Assembly (NCBI GenBank): GCA_016699575.1
Contig: CP064979.1
Coordinates: 3,658,001 to 3,722,000 of the forward strand
Reading direction: 5' to 3'
Length of the DNA: 64,000 nucleotides
Source: Flavobacteriales bacterium
GTDB taxonomy: Bacteria; Bacteroidota; Bacteroidia; Flavobacteriales_F; PHOS-HE28
Every line of letters starts with the position of its first letter. The stretch's first letter is position 1. Position numbers and translations under genes: made by a program. The notes beneath the pieces are model-generated. The model did no database searches, was not told the origin of the DNA, and saw nothing but the letters and a program-made list of their open reading frames with translations. Positions 24,851 to 37,200 of this stretch are shown here, one piece after another.

Positions 24851-26449
24851 TCAGGCATGCACGGCCGTCTTGAATTCGCTGGTGGTGTGGAACTCGATGG
24901 CCGGGTTCTCGCGGCGCTCCAGGTCAAGGATGTAGGCGCTAGGGGCCATGAACACCCGGTTGCCGTCCTTGTCGAGCACGATCTGCTGCATCTTGATCCG
25001 GCAGAAATCGTCCAAAGCGGCCTCATCACTGCTCGTCAGCCAGCAGGCCTTGTGTGCTTGTATGTGTTGGAACTCACACTTGGCGCCGTACTCGTGCTCC
25101 AACCGGTAGGCGATCACTTCGAACTGCAGTTCACCCACGCACCCCACGATCTTCTTGCTGCCGATCGGGTTCACGAAGAGCTGTGCAACCCCTTCGTCCG
25201 TGAGCTGCCGGATCCCCTTGTCGAGCTGCTTGCTGCGCATCGGGTCTTTGTTCACAAGTTCGCGGAAAAGCTCGGGCGAGAAGGAGGGGATACCGCCGAA
25301 ATTGAACCGTTGTCCCGCGGTGAGCGTGTCGCCGATCTTGAAGTTGCCCGTATCGAACAAGCCGATGACATCGCCTGGCCATGCTTCTTCCACCAGTGTT
25401 TTGCTGGCAGCGAGGAAGTTGGTGGGGTTGGCGAACCGGACTTGTTTGTCCAAGCGCACGTGGTGGTAGTACGTGTTGCGCTCGAAGCGCCCGCTGCACA
25501 CGCGCAGGAAGGCGATGCGGTCGCGGTGGTTGGGGTCCAGGTTCGCGTGGATCTTGAATATGAAGCCGCTGAACTTCTTGTCGGTAGGCTCCACCACACC
25601 GGAGTCGGACGGGCGTGGGCCGGGCGGTGGTGCAATGCGCACGAAGGCGTCGAGCACCTCCTTCACACCGAAGTTGTTGAACGCGCTGCCGAAGAACACC
25701 GGTGCAATGCGCGCGGCGCGGTAGTCCTCAACGCTGAAGGTGTCGTACACACCATCGATGAGTTCCACATCATGGCGGAGCGTGTTAGCCGGGTCTTCGC
25801 CGAGCTGTGCATCAAGCCCCGGGTCGCTCAGGTCATCGAAGTGCAGGCTTGCACCTTCCACCTTCGTCTTCACGCTTTCGAACAGCTTCAGGTCGCGGTC
25901 GTACAGATCGTAGACACCTTGGAAGGTGGCACCGATGCCGATGGGCCAGCTCAATGGCCGCACTTTGATGGACAGCTTGTTCTCGACCTCGTCCAGCAGG
26001 TCGTACGGGTCCCGTCCCTCCAGGTCCATCTTGTTGATGAACACGATGACCGGTGTGTTGCGCATGCGGCACACCTCCATCAGCCGCTCGGTCTGTGCTT
26101 CCACGCCCTTCACGCAGTCGATGACCAGCACCACGCTGTCCACGGCAGTGAGCGTGCGGTAGGTGTCCTCAGCAAAGTCGCGGTGGCCCGGGGTGTCCAA
26201 CAGGTTGATGGACTTGCCGGCGTAGTTGAAGGTCATCACCGAGGTGCTGACGCTGATACCGCGCTGCCGTTCGATCTCCATGAAGTCGCTGGTGGCGCCC
26301 TTGCGGATCTTGTTGCTCTTTACCGCGCCGGCCGTTTGGATGGCGCCACCATAGAGCAGGAATTTCTCCGTGAGGGTGGTCTTACCGGCGTCGGGGTGGC
26401 TGATGATGGCGAACGTGCGCCGCTTTTCTATCTCTTCCGCTATGGACAT
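24851..26449 (-). CDS. prfC: Peptide chain release factor 3
   Basis: A 532-residue translational GTPase that recycles RF1/RF2 from the ribosome after termination. The G motifs are all present: HPDAGKTTLTE (P-loop), RQRGISVSTS (switch I), DTPGHRDFAEDTYR, and INKMDLEGRDP. The later part has GEDPANTLRHDVELIDG and GCVGELQFEVIAYRLEHEYG, typical of RF3 rather than EF-G. Length matches the family. The start is set at MSIAEEIEKRRTF; the longer open frame runs into the next promoter region. Confidence 0.95.
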   Translation of the reverse strand: MSIAEEIEKRRTFAIISHPDAGKTTLTEKFLLYGGAIQTAGAVKSNKIRKGATSDFMEIERQRGISVSTSVMTFNYAGKSINLLDTPGHRDFAEDTYRTLTAVDSVVLVIDCVKGVEAQTERLMEVCRMRNTPVIVFINKMDLEGRDPYDLLDEVENKLSIKVRPLSWPIGIGATFQGVYDLYDRDLKLFESVKTKVEGASLHFDDLSDPGLDAQLGEDPANTLRHDVELIDGVYDTFSVEDYRAARIAPVFFGSAFNNFGVKEVLDAFVRIAPPPGPRPSDSGVVEPTDKKFSGFIFKIHANLDPNHRDRIAFLRVCSGRFERNTYYHHVRLDKQVRFANPTNFLAASKTLVEEAWPGDVIGLFDTGNFKIGDTLTAGQRFNFGGIPSFSPELFRELVNKDPMRSKQLDKGIRQLTDEGVAQLFVNPIGSKKIVGCVGELQFEVIAYRLEHEYGAKCEFQHIQAHKACWLTSSDEAALDDFCRIKMQQIVLDKDGNRVFMAPSAYILDLERRENPAIEFHTTSEFKTAVHA

Positions 26450-26587
26450 GGAGCTCGGGTGGTCGTGCAGGGAAACCCGTCGGTCAGCTTTGCACGGACG
26501 GCGGGCGAAAGTAGGCCCGGGCTTCTGACCGGACCGGGAGGAGCGAATGCAATGGCCGGTACTTTCGGCGGCATCCACCCAGTAACC

Positions 26588-28231
26588 ATGCAAGTCAAAA
26601 ACGGACTCCTGACCATCGCGCTGGCAGCCTTTTACGGCGCCAGCTCCTTCGCCCAAACCCCATCACCCGAGATCGCCCTGCAGCAATGGTCGCCCAGCCT
26701 GGTCGGTTGCACGGACATTGCCCATTGCGGCGATAGTCGGCTGTTCGTCACCAAGCAGGAAGGCCGCATCCGCATCATCACGGACAGCATGACGCTGGAG
26801 CCCACCGTTTTCCTCACCATCATGGACAGCGTGAACGATGCAAGCAACGAACAGGGCTTGTTGGGCCTGGCGTTCGACCCGGACTATGCCAACAACCGGT
26901 ATTTCTACGTGTACTACATCGGTGGAACAGGGCCGGGCTACACGAAGATCAGCCGCTTCCAGACCAGTCAGAACAACCCTGACAGTGCCGCGCGCAACAG
27001 CGAGCATACGATTTACATCTGGCCACAACCGGCCGGGAACCACAATGGCGGCGATCTGGCGTTCGGGCCTGATGGTTACCTCTACGCCACGCTTGGCGAT
27101 GGAGGCAGCGCAGGCGATCCCTGGGGGCAGTTCGGCAACGCACAGGACCTCACTGATCCGTTGGGTGACATCATCCGATTGGATGTGAGCAACCCGGATA
27201 CCACCTTCATGGTGCCCATGGACAATCCGTTCGTGAACGCAAACCCGATGGATACGCTTCCTGAGATCTGGGCAAGCGGGCTGCGCAACCCGTTCCGTTT
27301 CGGTTTCGACGCGCTCACTGGCGACCTGTGGATCGGTGATGTGGGACAGAACGCGTACGAAGAGGTTGATTTCTGGCCTGCTGGCGACAACAGTGGCCCG
27401 AACTTCGGATGGCGTTGCTACGAAGGCGACCAACCGTACAACACGGGTGGCTGCGGGCCTTTCGGCAACTACGATGCACCGGTGAGCGTGCACCCGCAGG
27501 CTGACCAAGGCTGGTGCAGTGTGATCGGTGGGCGCGTTTACCGCGGCACCCAGTACCCGCAGCTGTATGGCGAGTACATCTATACCGACTACTGCGGTGG
27601 CCAGTACTACGGCTTGAAGCCCGATGGCAACGGTGGCTGGAGCAAGCGCCAACTGGCCGAGAGCTTCTTCGGCTTCAGCAGCATAGGTGAGAACTTCCAG
27701 GGTGAACTCTTTGCCACCAACATCGGCAACGACAAGGTGTACAAGATCGTGGACCCTTGCCAGATGGACGCCCCGGTGATCACGGTGAACGGAGCCTGGC
27801 TGGAAAGCACGCCCGGTGTGAACTACTGGTGGTACCTCAATGGCAACCTGATCGGTGGTGCGAACTCGCAGAACTATGAGCCGGCCCAGAGCGGTACGTA
27901 CTACGTGGTGGTGGACATGGGAGGGCAATGTTCGTTGGCCAGCGATACGGTTTCGTTCATCTACACCGGTATCGGTGTGCTGGAACATGCGCCCCTGGTG
28001 CTGGCGCCCAATCCGTCGGCGGATGCCACCACTGTATCGTTCGGAGCGATCAACGGGGTGACCTCTGTTCGGCTCATCGATGCAGCCGGCCGCATCGTCC
28101 GTGACGAACGCGCTAGCGGTGTGCAGCATGTGCTGGACCTGACCAACTTGCAGAACGGTAGTTATCAGGTTGTTGTGGTCGGAACCGGTGGAAATGAACT
28201 TGCCCGGGCATCGCTCACCGTGGCCCATTGA
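26588..28231 (+). CDS. Secreted PQQ-dependent sugar dehydrogenase-like protein, T9SS-sorted
   Basis: A 547-residue protein. Signal peptide MQVKNGLLTIALAAFYGASSFAQ, then a glucose/sorbosone dehydrogenase (GSDH) propeller at residues 30-390: NEQGLLGLAFDPDYANNRYFYVYY, PAGNHNGGDLAFGPDGYLYATLGDGG, EIWASGLRNPFRFGFD, GDVGQNAYEEVD and FGWRCYEG. An Ig-like segment (SGTYYVVVDMGGQC) and a T9SS type A sorting domain (LAPNPSADATTVSF...NGSYQVVVVG) follow. GSDH proteins oxidise aldose sugars with PQQ, though many secreted relatives have no proven activity. The open frame reaches far upstream antisense to prfC, but the ATG at 26588 begins a proper signal peptide. Confidence 0.85.
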   Translation: MQVKNGLLTIALAAFYGASSFAQTPSPEIALQQWSPSLVGCTDIAHCGDSRLFVTKQEGRIRIITDSMTLEPTVFLTIMDSVNDASNEQGLLGLAFDPDYANNRYFYVYYIGGTGPGYTKISRFQTSQNNPDSAARNSEHTIYIWPQPAGNHNGGDLAFGPDGYLYATLGDGGSAGDPWGQFGNAQDLTDPLGDIIRLDVSNPDTTFMVPMDNPFVNANPMDTLPEIWASGLRNPFRFGFDALTGDLWIGDVGQNAYEEVDFWPAGDNSGPNFGWRCYEGDQPYNTGGCGPFGNYDAPVSVHPQADQGWCSVIGGRVYRGTQYPQLYGEYIYTDYCGGQYYGLKPDGNGGWSKRQLAESFFGFSSIGENFQGELFATNIGNDKVYKIVDPCQMDAPVITVNGAWLESTPGVNYWWYLNGNLIGGANSQNYEPAQSGTYYVVVDMGGQCSLASDTVSFIYTGIGVLEHAPLVLAPNPSADATTVSFGAINGVTSVRLIDAAGRIVRDERASGVQHVLDLTNLQNGSYQVVVVGTGGNELARASLTVAH

Positions 28232-28247
28232 ACTGATCCGCGCAACG

Positions 28248-28278
28248 AAGAAGGGCCGCCCATCGGGCGGCCCTTCTT
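28248..28278. terminator. Terminator between convergent T9SS genes
   Basis: AAGAAGGGCCGCCC and GGGCGGCCCTTCTT form a perfect 14-bp stem with an ATC loop, with T-rich tails in both directions. It separates the GSDH gene from the giant gene. Confidence 0.85.
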
Positions 28279-28296
28279 TCTTCAAGGCCATACCGG

Positions 28297-31200
28297 TCAC
28301 TCCACCACCAACCGTTCCACGTACCGCAAGTTGCCAGCGGTAACTGTCACGAGGTATACACCAGTGGCGATGCCCGTTGGCAGTTCGATCACTGTGCTCA
28401 TCTCTTCTGCGCCACCCGTGGCGATCCGCTGGGCGATCACCTGCTTACCGAAGAGGTCCACCACATCGATCACCACATCCTTGGTATCACTGGACAGGTC
28501 CATGATCTGAAGGTTGACCCTGCCGTTGCCCACCGGGTTCGGGGAGAGCGTGAGCGATACTGCCTCGTCCATTGACGCAGCCGGCGCGTTCGGGACGTAC
28601 GGCGTGCAACCCGGGTTATTGTTGGTGATGCCCACGCTGCACGTTGGCCCGTAGTTGCACCAGGTCACACCATTGTCGAAGCTGGCGCGCACCCGCACAT
28701 TGTAGGTGCGCGTGCTGCAGACCAGCGGACTGGTGGCCCAATTGTTCAACGTGAGCGCCGTGGTAGCGCTGGAGATGAGCCGCACATAGGCCGACCCGGG
28801 CAGTTGGAACTCGAACTGGTAACGGTTGGCACCAGCCACGGAAGTCGCATGGATCTTGTCCGACCCGTTGACCGACTTGCCCGTTGCGCCGCAACTGAAG
28901 GTAACGCCCGGAGTTGGCACCAGTTGGCTGACGCACGCGGGCGTTTGGTTGGCTATGAACAGACGGCAAGCAGGCCCATATGCGGCATAAACGCCGTTCA
29001 CCCTGCTTCGTACGCGCACGTTGAGGAGCTTACCGGTGGGCAGCGGGCTCGTAACGATGCTGTTGAGCCTGATGCTGCCGCACGCCGTCGGCCCCGATGG
29101 GGTACCGGGTTGGCCGGGGTTCGCGTGGCTCTTGAATATGGTGCGGCTGTACGGGCCGTCGGGATCGAAGAACCAATACTGGTATCCGTCATCGGTCTGG
29201 TTGCCAACGCCGTACTGCGCGCTGACGGCCGGGTTCGGGTTGGCGTAGATCACTGCATTGTTGAACACGCCGTTCAGATCGCAGCTCGTCGACTGCAGGG
29301 CATCCGTTCCCAAAGGCACGCAGAATCCGTTGAGCACGGTGCTGACGGACCCGAATGTACCATCCGTGGCGTTGTCGATGATGCGGTTGTTGCCTCCATC
29401 GCGCAGCACGTAACCGCCAGTGGTCATGCCATCGCCGAAACTGTCGTACACGAGCAGTTGGTAGCATCCGGTGGGTAGGCAGCAGTTCTCAGTGAAGTTG
29501 CCGTTGTTCCCGTATCCCGAACCACTGCACACCACTGCACCGCCGAGCACTTTGATCTCCCAGCTCGTTTGTGGACCATTGGCGTCGGTGGCAAGTGCAA
29601 GTGCCACAGGGTGGTCGCTGCAGGTACCAGCACACAGGCATGATGCGTTCAGCTGATCGTTCAAGGTCAGCGGGTCGCCATCGTCGCAGGGTGTGCCGAC
29701 CTGTCCCAACACCAACGGGCAGGAGTCGTTGCAATCGGCCAAACCATCACCATCGGTATCGGTATCGGGTACGCCGCAGCCGCAGGCGCCAGGGGCCGTT
29801 TTCAACGGGTCGGTCGGGCAGCCATCGATCGCATCGCAGGCGCCGTCGCCGTCGGTGTCCGGCACGGGTGTGCTTACACACGCGCAGGTGCTGTTGTAGG
29901 CGTCACCGGTGGTACAAGGGTCGCCGTCATCGCAACTTCCCGGGCAGTGGAAGCCGAGTATGTACTCGCCGCTAATCAGGTTAGCTGGAGTTGCTGATAT
30001 CGTGTTCAGACCGGTGTTCAGAACCTGGCCAGGGGGCAGAGCGCTCGTCCAGGAAAGGGACTGATTCCCCCCTCGATAGGACATTTTCAACGACGCCTCA
30101 CCTGGCGATCCGTCGATCAGGCCATTCGTCGTATAGTCCCATGAAACGCTCGCTTGCGGAATCGCGAATGTGTGGCTCATGTACACACCGTAGTACTCGC
30201 TTGTATCGGCGCTGGTGAGGAAGTTGAAGTTCGTCACGTTCGGCTTCTCGTTCACGCGGTACACGTGCCCCACTGTGGCGCCCGTGATGTTGTTGACGGT
30301 GAAGCTTGTGCCTTGGATCAGGGTCACGGAGCCTCCGGTGTAGGTGTGCGCACTGATGTCGCCGATCGGCATGGGGCTGGTCTGCCAGGGCGAAGTGGGC
30401 GTCGCATTGACCACCGTCCCATTGTTGTCCTGGCCGGCGAGGTCGATCAATGTGGTGCCCGCACCTTCGTCGAAACGGTAATACGCTTGTAAATGCGCCG
30501 CCTGCGGATGCCCGCTCAGTTCCTTTTTGCACATGTGGTCGCGGATCTCCGCAACGGTCAAGGCCGTGTTCCAGATCCGCAGTTCGTCCATCCAGCCGCT
30601 CCACGTATTGATGATGCCTGCGGCGCCCGTGGCCTCTTCGCCACCGATGATCAAGGGGTTGGAAGGATCGATCTGATCCAGTGTCATGCTCGCGCTACCC
30701 GACAACAAGTGGCCGTCCAGATAGAAGTACGCTGTGTTCGCAACGGCGTCATAGACCATCGAGATATGCCGTATCCCGTTGAGGGTGAGCCCTGTGCTGC
30801 TCGTCTGTCGGGTCACCCCATTCTCGTCGGTCAATTCGATCCGGTAGGACAGGAAGCTTCCGTTCTCCTTCACCAGTCGGAACCCATCCGGCTCCGATCC
30901 ACCTGCACCACCTCCCACACCGCCGTTGCCCTTCTTGGACAATAGGACCTTTTCCGGTCCACCGAACGTGTTCGGGCCGTCCTGCACCCAGAACTCCACC
31001 GTGAACGAACCGTTGCCCGGGTTGATGTCCGGTGTGTGGTCCACCACGATGTGCTGGCCAGGATTGATCATGAGCATGGCGATGCCACTTCCGGGCCGGG
31101 AAGGATAGCCCACCGGCAGACCATACGTACCCACGCAGACGCATCCGACCGAGATCGAGTCGTTCGCCGTGAGCGGCAGGCCATCATTGCAGGCGTCGCC

Positions 31201-34200
31201 GATCTGGCCAAAGAGCGTCGGGCAGTTGTCCACGCAATCCGCCAGCCCATCGCCGTCGGTGTCCGTATCGGGTGTGCCACAGCCGCAGGTGCCCGGTGCG
31301 ATCTTCAGCGGGTCGGTCGGGCATCCGTCGTTGCAGTCGGCAGTGAGGTCACCGTCGGTGTCCGTGTCCGGAACGCCGCAACCGCATTGGCCCGGTGCGA
31401 TCTTCAGCGGGTCGGTCGGGCAGCCATCGTTGCAATCGGCGGTGAGGTCGCCGTCGGTGTCCGTGTCGGGTACGCCGCAGCCACATTGGCCGGGAGCGGT
31501 CTTCAACGGATCGGCCGCGCAGCCGTCGTTGCAATCCGCCGTCAGGTCGCCATCGGTGTCCGTGTCCGGTGTGCCGCAACCGCATTGGCCTGGGGCTGTC
31601 TTCAGCGGGTCCGCCGGGCAGCCGTCCTGCGCATCGCAGGTGCCGTCACCATCACCATCGGGCAGGGGCGTGCCCACACAAGTGCAGGTGGCATCGTAAG
31701 CGTCCGGCGAGGTGCACGCGTTGAGGTCGTCGCACGGGGCGTTGGGGTATTGTGCGGCGTCTGTGTCGTTGCAGTCGGTGTTGTCCGTCACCACCCCGGG
31801 CACCTGCTCGCAAAGCTGCACGCTGGCCAGCGGATCCCCGAAGCCATCGCCATCGCTGTCGCGGTAGTACGTGACCGGTGACGGACAAAGCGTGGCCACA
31901 CCGAAGTTGGCGCGCGTGGTGCCTCCGAACGTGGTGAACAGGCCGCCGAAGTAGGCGCGCACACCGTCCGTGACCACCACGTTCACGTTGTTGCTGGTGG
32001 CGCCGATGTCCCAACCGGTGGCGCCGAGCGTGGACTTGTCCAGCACCGCCGTGCGCTCACGCGCGGCCCCGCCGATGGAGGTGAAGCTGCCGCCCGTGAT
32101 CAGTTTGGTGCCGCTGTGCGCCATGCCCAGTGCGGGGTTGTTGGCCAGTGCGTCGCTGGCATCCACCACGCCGGTGGTGGCGTTCAGTTTGGCGAAGCGG
32201 TTGCGCGCCTGTCCGCCGATCTGGGTGAAGGTGCCGCCCGCGTACAGGTCATTCCCGTCCACGAGCAGGGCGTTCACTGCACCGATCGCGTTGGAGGTGA
32301 AGGACGTGAGCGTTCCCGTGGTGGCGTCCACGCTGGCGATGTTGGAGCGGGGTGTCACGTTCACATCGGAGAAGGAGCCGCCCAACCACACGATGTTGCC
32401 TGAGCGCTGGATCGCCGACACCTGGGTGCCCGTTATGGTCGGTGCCCATGCCGTGGCCAGTCCGGTGGAGAGGTCGATCTGTGCGATACGGAGCCGCGGT
32501 AGCACGCCGATCGTGCTGAAGGTGCCACCCGCGTACAGCGCGCCATTGCTCAGGTGCAGCGCGTGCACCGCGCTGTTGCTGTTCGGGTTCCAGGCCGTGG
32601 CCGTACCCGTCGTTCGGTCGATGGCGGCGATGCGGTTGCGCGGCTGGCCGCCGGCCGTGGTGAAGTCACCGCCGACGTACACGTTGTTCGCATCCAGTGC
32701 GAGCGCCCGCACCGTGGTTCCCGCACCTGGGTTCCAAGCGGTGAGCGCTCCGGTGGCATCCAACGCGGCCAGGCGGGCGCGCGGTTGATTGCCGATGATG
32801 GTGAAGCTGCCACCGGCGAACACGTCCGTGCCATCGTACACCACCGTCTGCAGCGTGGCGTTCGGGTCGGGGTTCCATCCCGTGGCCAGGCCGGTGGTGC
32901 GATCGACCTCCGCGATGTTCACGCGCGGTTGACCGCCCGCCGTGGTGAACCCACCGGCCACGATCACGCTCGTGGGCGTCAGGGTCAACCGGTTCGGTGT
33001 GGCGGCACCGCCCGAAATGCCGGGATTCCACGTGGTCGCCGTGTTGGAGGCGAGGTTCAGTTCGGCCAGGCGCAGGCGGGACGCACCGCCGATCGTGGTG
33101 AAGGGACCGCACGCGTACATCGTACTTCCGGCCAGCTCGATGTCCGTGACGGTGGTGCTGGCATTGGGGTTCCAGGTGGTGATGGCTCCGGTGGTGCCGT
33201 TCACCGCGCCGATCCGGTTGCGTGTGGTGGCGGAGAGGTTGCTGAACTCGCCTGCCACGTAAAGCGTGCTTCCGTTGATCACCAGGTCGTGCACGTCGTT
33301 GTTCGCACCGGGATTGAAGCTGTTGATCGTTCCGGTGGCGACGTTCCAGGAGGCGAGCGAGTTCCGGGTATCGCCGCCGATGTTGTTGAACACCCCCGTG
33401 AGGAGTGCCTTGTTACCGAGCAGGGCGATGTCGCTCACCTCCCCGTCCGCATTGGGGTTCCATGCGTTCAACGTAAAGCTGGAGAGATCCACCGATGCCG
33501 CGCGGTTGCGTGCCGTGGCCATCAGGTTGGTGAACACCCCACCGATGAACAGGTTGGTTCCATCGGTAGCCAATGCGCGGACCACCCCGTTCGGGGCCGG
33601 GTTCCAAGCGACGATCGCACCGGTGGTCGCATCCACGGCGCCCAGGTTGTTGCGCGGCTGGCCCGCCAACGTGGTGAAGACCCCGCCGCAGTAGACGTTC
33701 GAACCTTGCTTGGTCAACGTGTACACCTCCGAGTTGGCCCCGGGGTTCCAACTGTTGGGAACGCCCGTGACGAGGTCCACCGCCGCCAGGCTGCTGCGCG
33801 ATATGCCTTTGATGCTGCCGAAGAAGCCGCCCACATACAGGTGTCCTCCGTCAATGAACATCTGGTGTATGCTGTTCAAACTGCTCACACGTGGATCCCA
33901 GGCGGTGATGGCTGAGGTGGACTTGTCCACCGCCATCAATCCCGACCGGGGCTTGCCGCTGGTCAACTGGAAGTCGCCCCCGACGAACACATCGGAGCCC
34001 TGGATGGACAGCGTGCGTACCGTCGCATCCGCCCCGGGGTCCCATGCCTGAAGCGCACCCGTGGTGCCGTCCACAGCCGCCAGTCGGGTCCTCTCCGTAG
34101 CGCCTACGTTCGTGAAGGCTCCACCAAGGAACACGCTGCCCGCGGATGCGCGGACCGCGTTCACGATGCCGTTCGCGTTGGCATCCCAGGCCGTGGCCGT

Positions 34201-37200
34201 GCCCGTAGTGGCGTTCACTTCGGCCACACGGTTGCGCACGGCACCGCCGAAGCTCAGGAATTCGCCGCCGGCCACCACGCGTGTGCCGTTCATGGCCAGG
34301 GCATGCACGATGTTGTTCCCGTTCGGGTTCCACGCCGTACGTGTGTGGGTTGCATGGTCGAACGCCGCCGCATAGTTGCGCGTGACGGCCTTCATGTATT
34401 GGAACTGCCCGCCCACGTAGGTCCTGGTCCCATCGTAGGCCACGGTCTTCACGTGGGTGAAGCCGCCGTTCTCCGGGGAAGGATCCCATGCCGTGGCTCC
34501 CCCGGTGCTGAGGTCGATCTCCGCCAGGCGCGAACGCACGGCCCCACCGATGTTGTTGAAGTAGCCGCCCACGTAGATCGTGCTGGCGTCCTTCTTCCAC
34601 AAGGCGGCCACATCGCTGTCCGCATTGGGCGACCAGCTCGTGGCGGTGCCCGTTGCGCGGTCCAAGGCGGCGATCCGGTTGCGCCCCGTGGATCCGTTCA
34701 CCGTGGTGAAGGCACCGCCGGCGTACACCGTGGTCGCGTCGAAGTCGAGGGCGAGCACCGATCCGTTCATGTTCGGGTTCCATGTGGTGATGGCGCCCGT
34801 CACCGGTGCGAGTTCCGCCAAGCGGTTCCTGAAGGCCACGTTCACCAAGGTGAAGCTGCCTCCGATGAACATGTTGCCACCGGCGATGGAAATGGTGCGG
34901 AGGAAAAAGGTGTTCAGCATCGGGTTCCATGGCAGGGGTGCAGCGGTGCTCGCGTCCAGTGCTGCGGCGTGGTGGCGGACCTGACCGCCGGCCGAGGTGA
35001 ACTGGCCGCCGAAATACACGACGCCCGCGTCCACCCGGATGTCGACGGCCGAGCCCGAGACGAGCGCGTTCCATCCCGTGATCTGCGCGCCGGTGGTGCG
35101 ATCCCATTTGGTGATCCCGGGTCCCCCGGTCTGACCGATGAACACGCTGTTGGCGTCGTTCACGCGGATGCAAAGCGTAGTGCCGGCAAAACCGGAAGGC
35201 GCCCAGGATGTGGCCAAGGCCGTGGTCAGGCTGACCTCCCCGGCGCGGATCCTCGCCGCACCGCCCAAGCTGCCAAATTCTCCGGCCACGTAGAGGGTAC
35301 CCGCACCGGATAGTTCCAGGCCGGTGACGAACGCACTCGTGCCACTGGCCATGTTGGCGTTCCAAGTGCTGGCCAGCCCCGTGGTGGCATCGAGCTGGGC
35401 CAGTTTCTGACGGGTTTGCCCACCAATGGTGCTGAAGCGGCCTCCCGCGTACACGTTCGAGCCATCGACCACCAGCGCGAGCACCATGTCGTTCGCGTTC
35501 GGGTTCCATGCCGTGGCCACACCCGTGGTCGGATCCACCGCAGCGATGCGGTTGCGCGTATTCCCACCGATGGTGGTGAATTGCCCGCCCAAGTACACCA
35601 CGCCTGCACCCAAGGCCATGCTGTACACCACGCTGTTGCCGTTCGGGTTCCACGGGTGCAGCGTACCGTCCGCGTTGATGCGGGCGGCATAGTTGCGCAT
35701 CACGCCGTTCACTGCGGTGAAGCCACCGCCGATGTACCAACCACCCACGCCATCGGGCATGGAGCAATGCACTTCGCTGTTGGGCATCACCACATCGGGA
35801 AGCGCGCTGCTGCTGCCCGTGGTCATCACAGCGCCATTGCGTATCGCGCGGCCCATGGCGGTGAAGGCACCGCCGGCGTACAGTGCCGTGCCATCGCCCT
35901 TGATCGCATTCACGGCACCGTCGGCGCCCACGTCATAAGCACGCAGACCGGTCGCCGGGTTCAAGGAGACGTAGTTCGGCTGGTAGTTGCCTGCCATCGT
36001 AGTGAAGGAGCCGCCGGCCACGATGTTCGTGCCGTCGGTGCCGAGCATGAGCACCGCGGCGTTCAGGTTGGGGTTCCACGCGGTGGCCGTGCCGGACGAT
36101 ACATCCAATGCTCCGATGTAGTTGCGGGTCTGGCCGCCGAGCTGCGTGAAGTCGCCACCGGCGTAGAGCACGCCGCCGTGCAGCAGCAGACAACGCACGA
36201 TGTTGTTCGAGCCCGGGTTCCACGGATGCACGCTGCCATCGGCATTGATGCGCGCGATCCGGCTGCGCGAAGTGAAGCCGATCTGGTCGAAGCTTCCACC
36301 TACGTACCAACCGCCACTGCCGTCCGGAATGGCCGCGTAGATGGTGCTGTTGGGCTCCAGGTAGCTGAAGTCCGGCTCGCCGGTCACAGGGTCCACGGCC
36401 GTGCCGCTCGGACGGTCGAGGCCTGTGAGGGTGAACTCGCCACCGGCGAACACGTCGGTCCCGTTCCCGGTCAAGGCGCGCACGCCCGCGTTGGTCACCT
36501 GCTTCCAGCCCGGAAGGATCGCTCCGGAGGTGGCATCCAATGCCGCCAGGTTCTGCCGCGTCGTTCCACCCATGTCCAGGAAACCGCCGCCCACATACAA
36601 CGTGGAGCCTTCCTTGTGCAAGGCCAGTACGGATGTGCCGGAGACGTTGTTCGCATTGAACGGCAGCACGGCTCCGGTGGTGCCGTTCACCGCTGCCACC
36701 AGGCGCCGCGGCTGTCCGCCCACCGTGGTGAACGAACCGCCCATGTACAGCGTGGACCCATCGAAGTGCAGGGCGAGCACGTTGCCGTTGCTGGTCGCGG
36801 TCCATGGGTTCAAGGTGCCATCGGCGTTGATGCGGGCCACGCCGACGCGGGTCACGCCGTTCACCTGGGTGAAGGTTCCTCCGATGAACCAACCACCGCT
36901 GCCATCCGGGGTTGACGTGTACACGGGCGAACCGGGGTTTACGTAGTTCGCGTCAGCGGCGCCGGTGGTGATGTTCAGCTTCGCTCCGTAGGGCTCTGTC
37001 GCCCCCGCGAACGAGAACCGTCCGCCCACGATCAGGTCGCTTCCGTTCACCACCAGATCGTTCACGTTGAAGCCCGGCGAGATGCTCTGACCTGCGAAGA
37101 AGGGGAGCACGGCTCCGGTGGCAGCGTCCACAGCGGCCAGGCGCCCGCGGGCCTGCCCGCCCACCGTGGTGAAGGTGCCGCCAAGGTACACGTTGCCGCC

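Noticed and set aside
24833..26587. Upstream extension of the GSDH gene giving a 1132-residue frame
   Set aside because: It lies entirely antisense to prfC, has no family pattern, and a good signal peptide starts at 26588.
32554..36915. Long plus-strand frames opposite the giant gene
   Set aside because: They follow the repeat period of the real gene and have shadow composition (Gly/Arg/Val/His).
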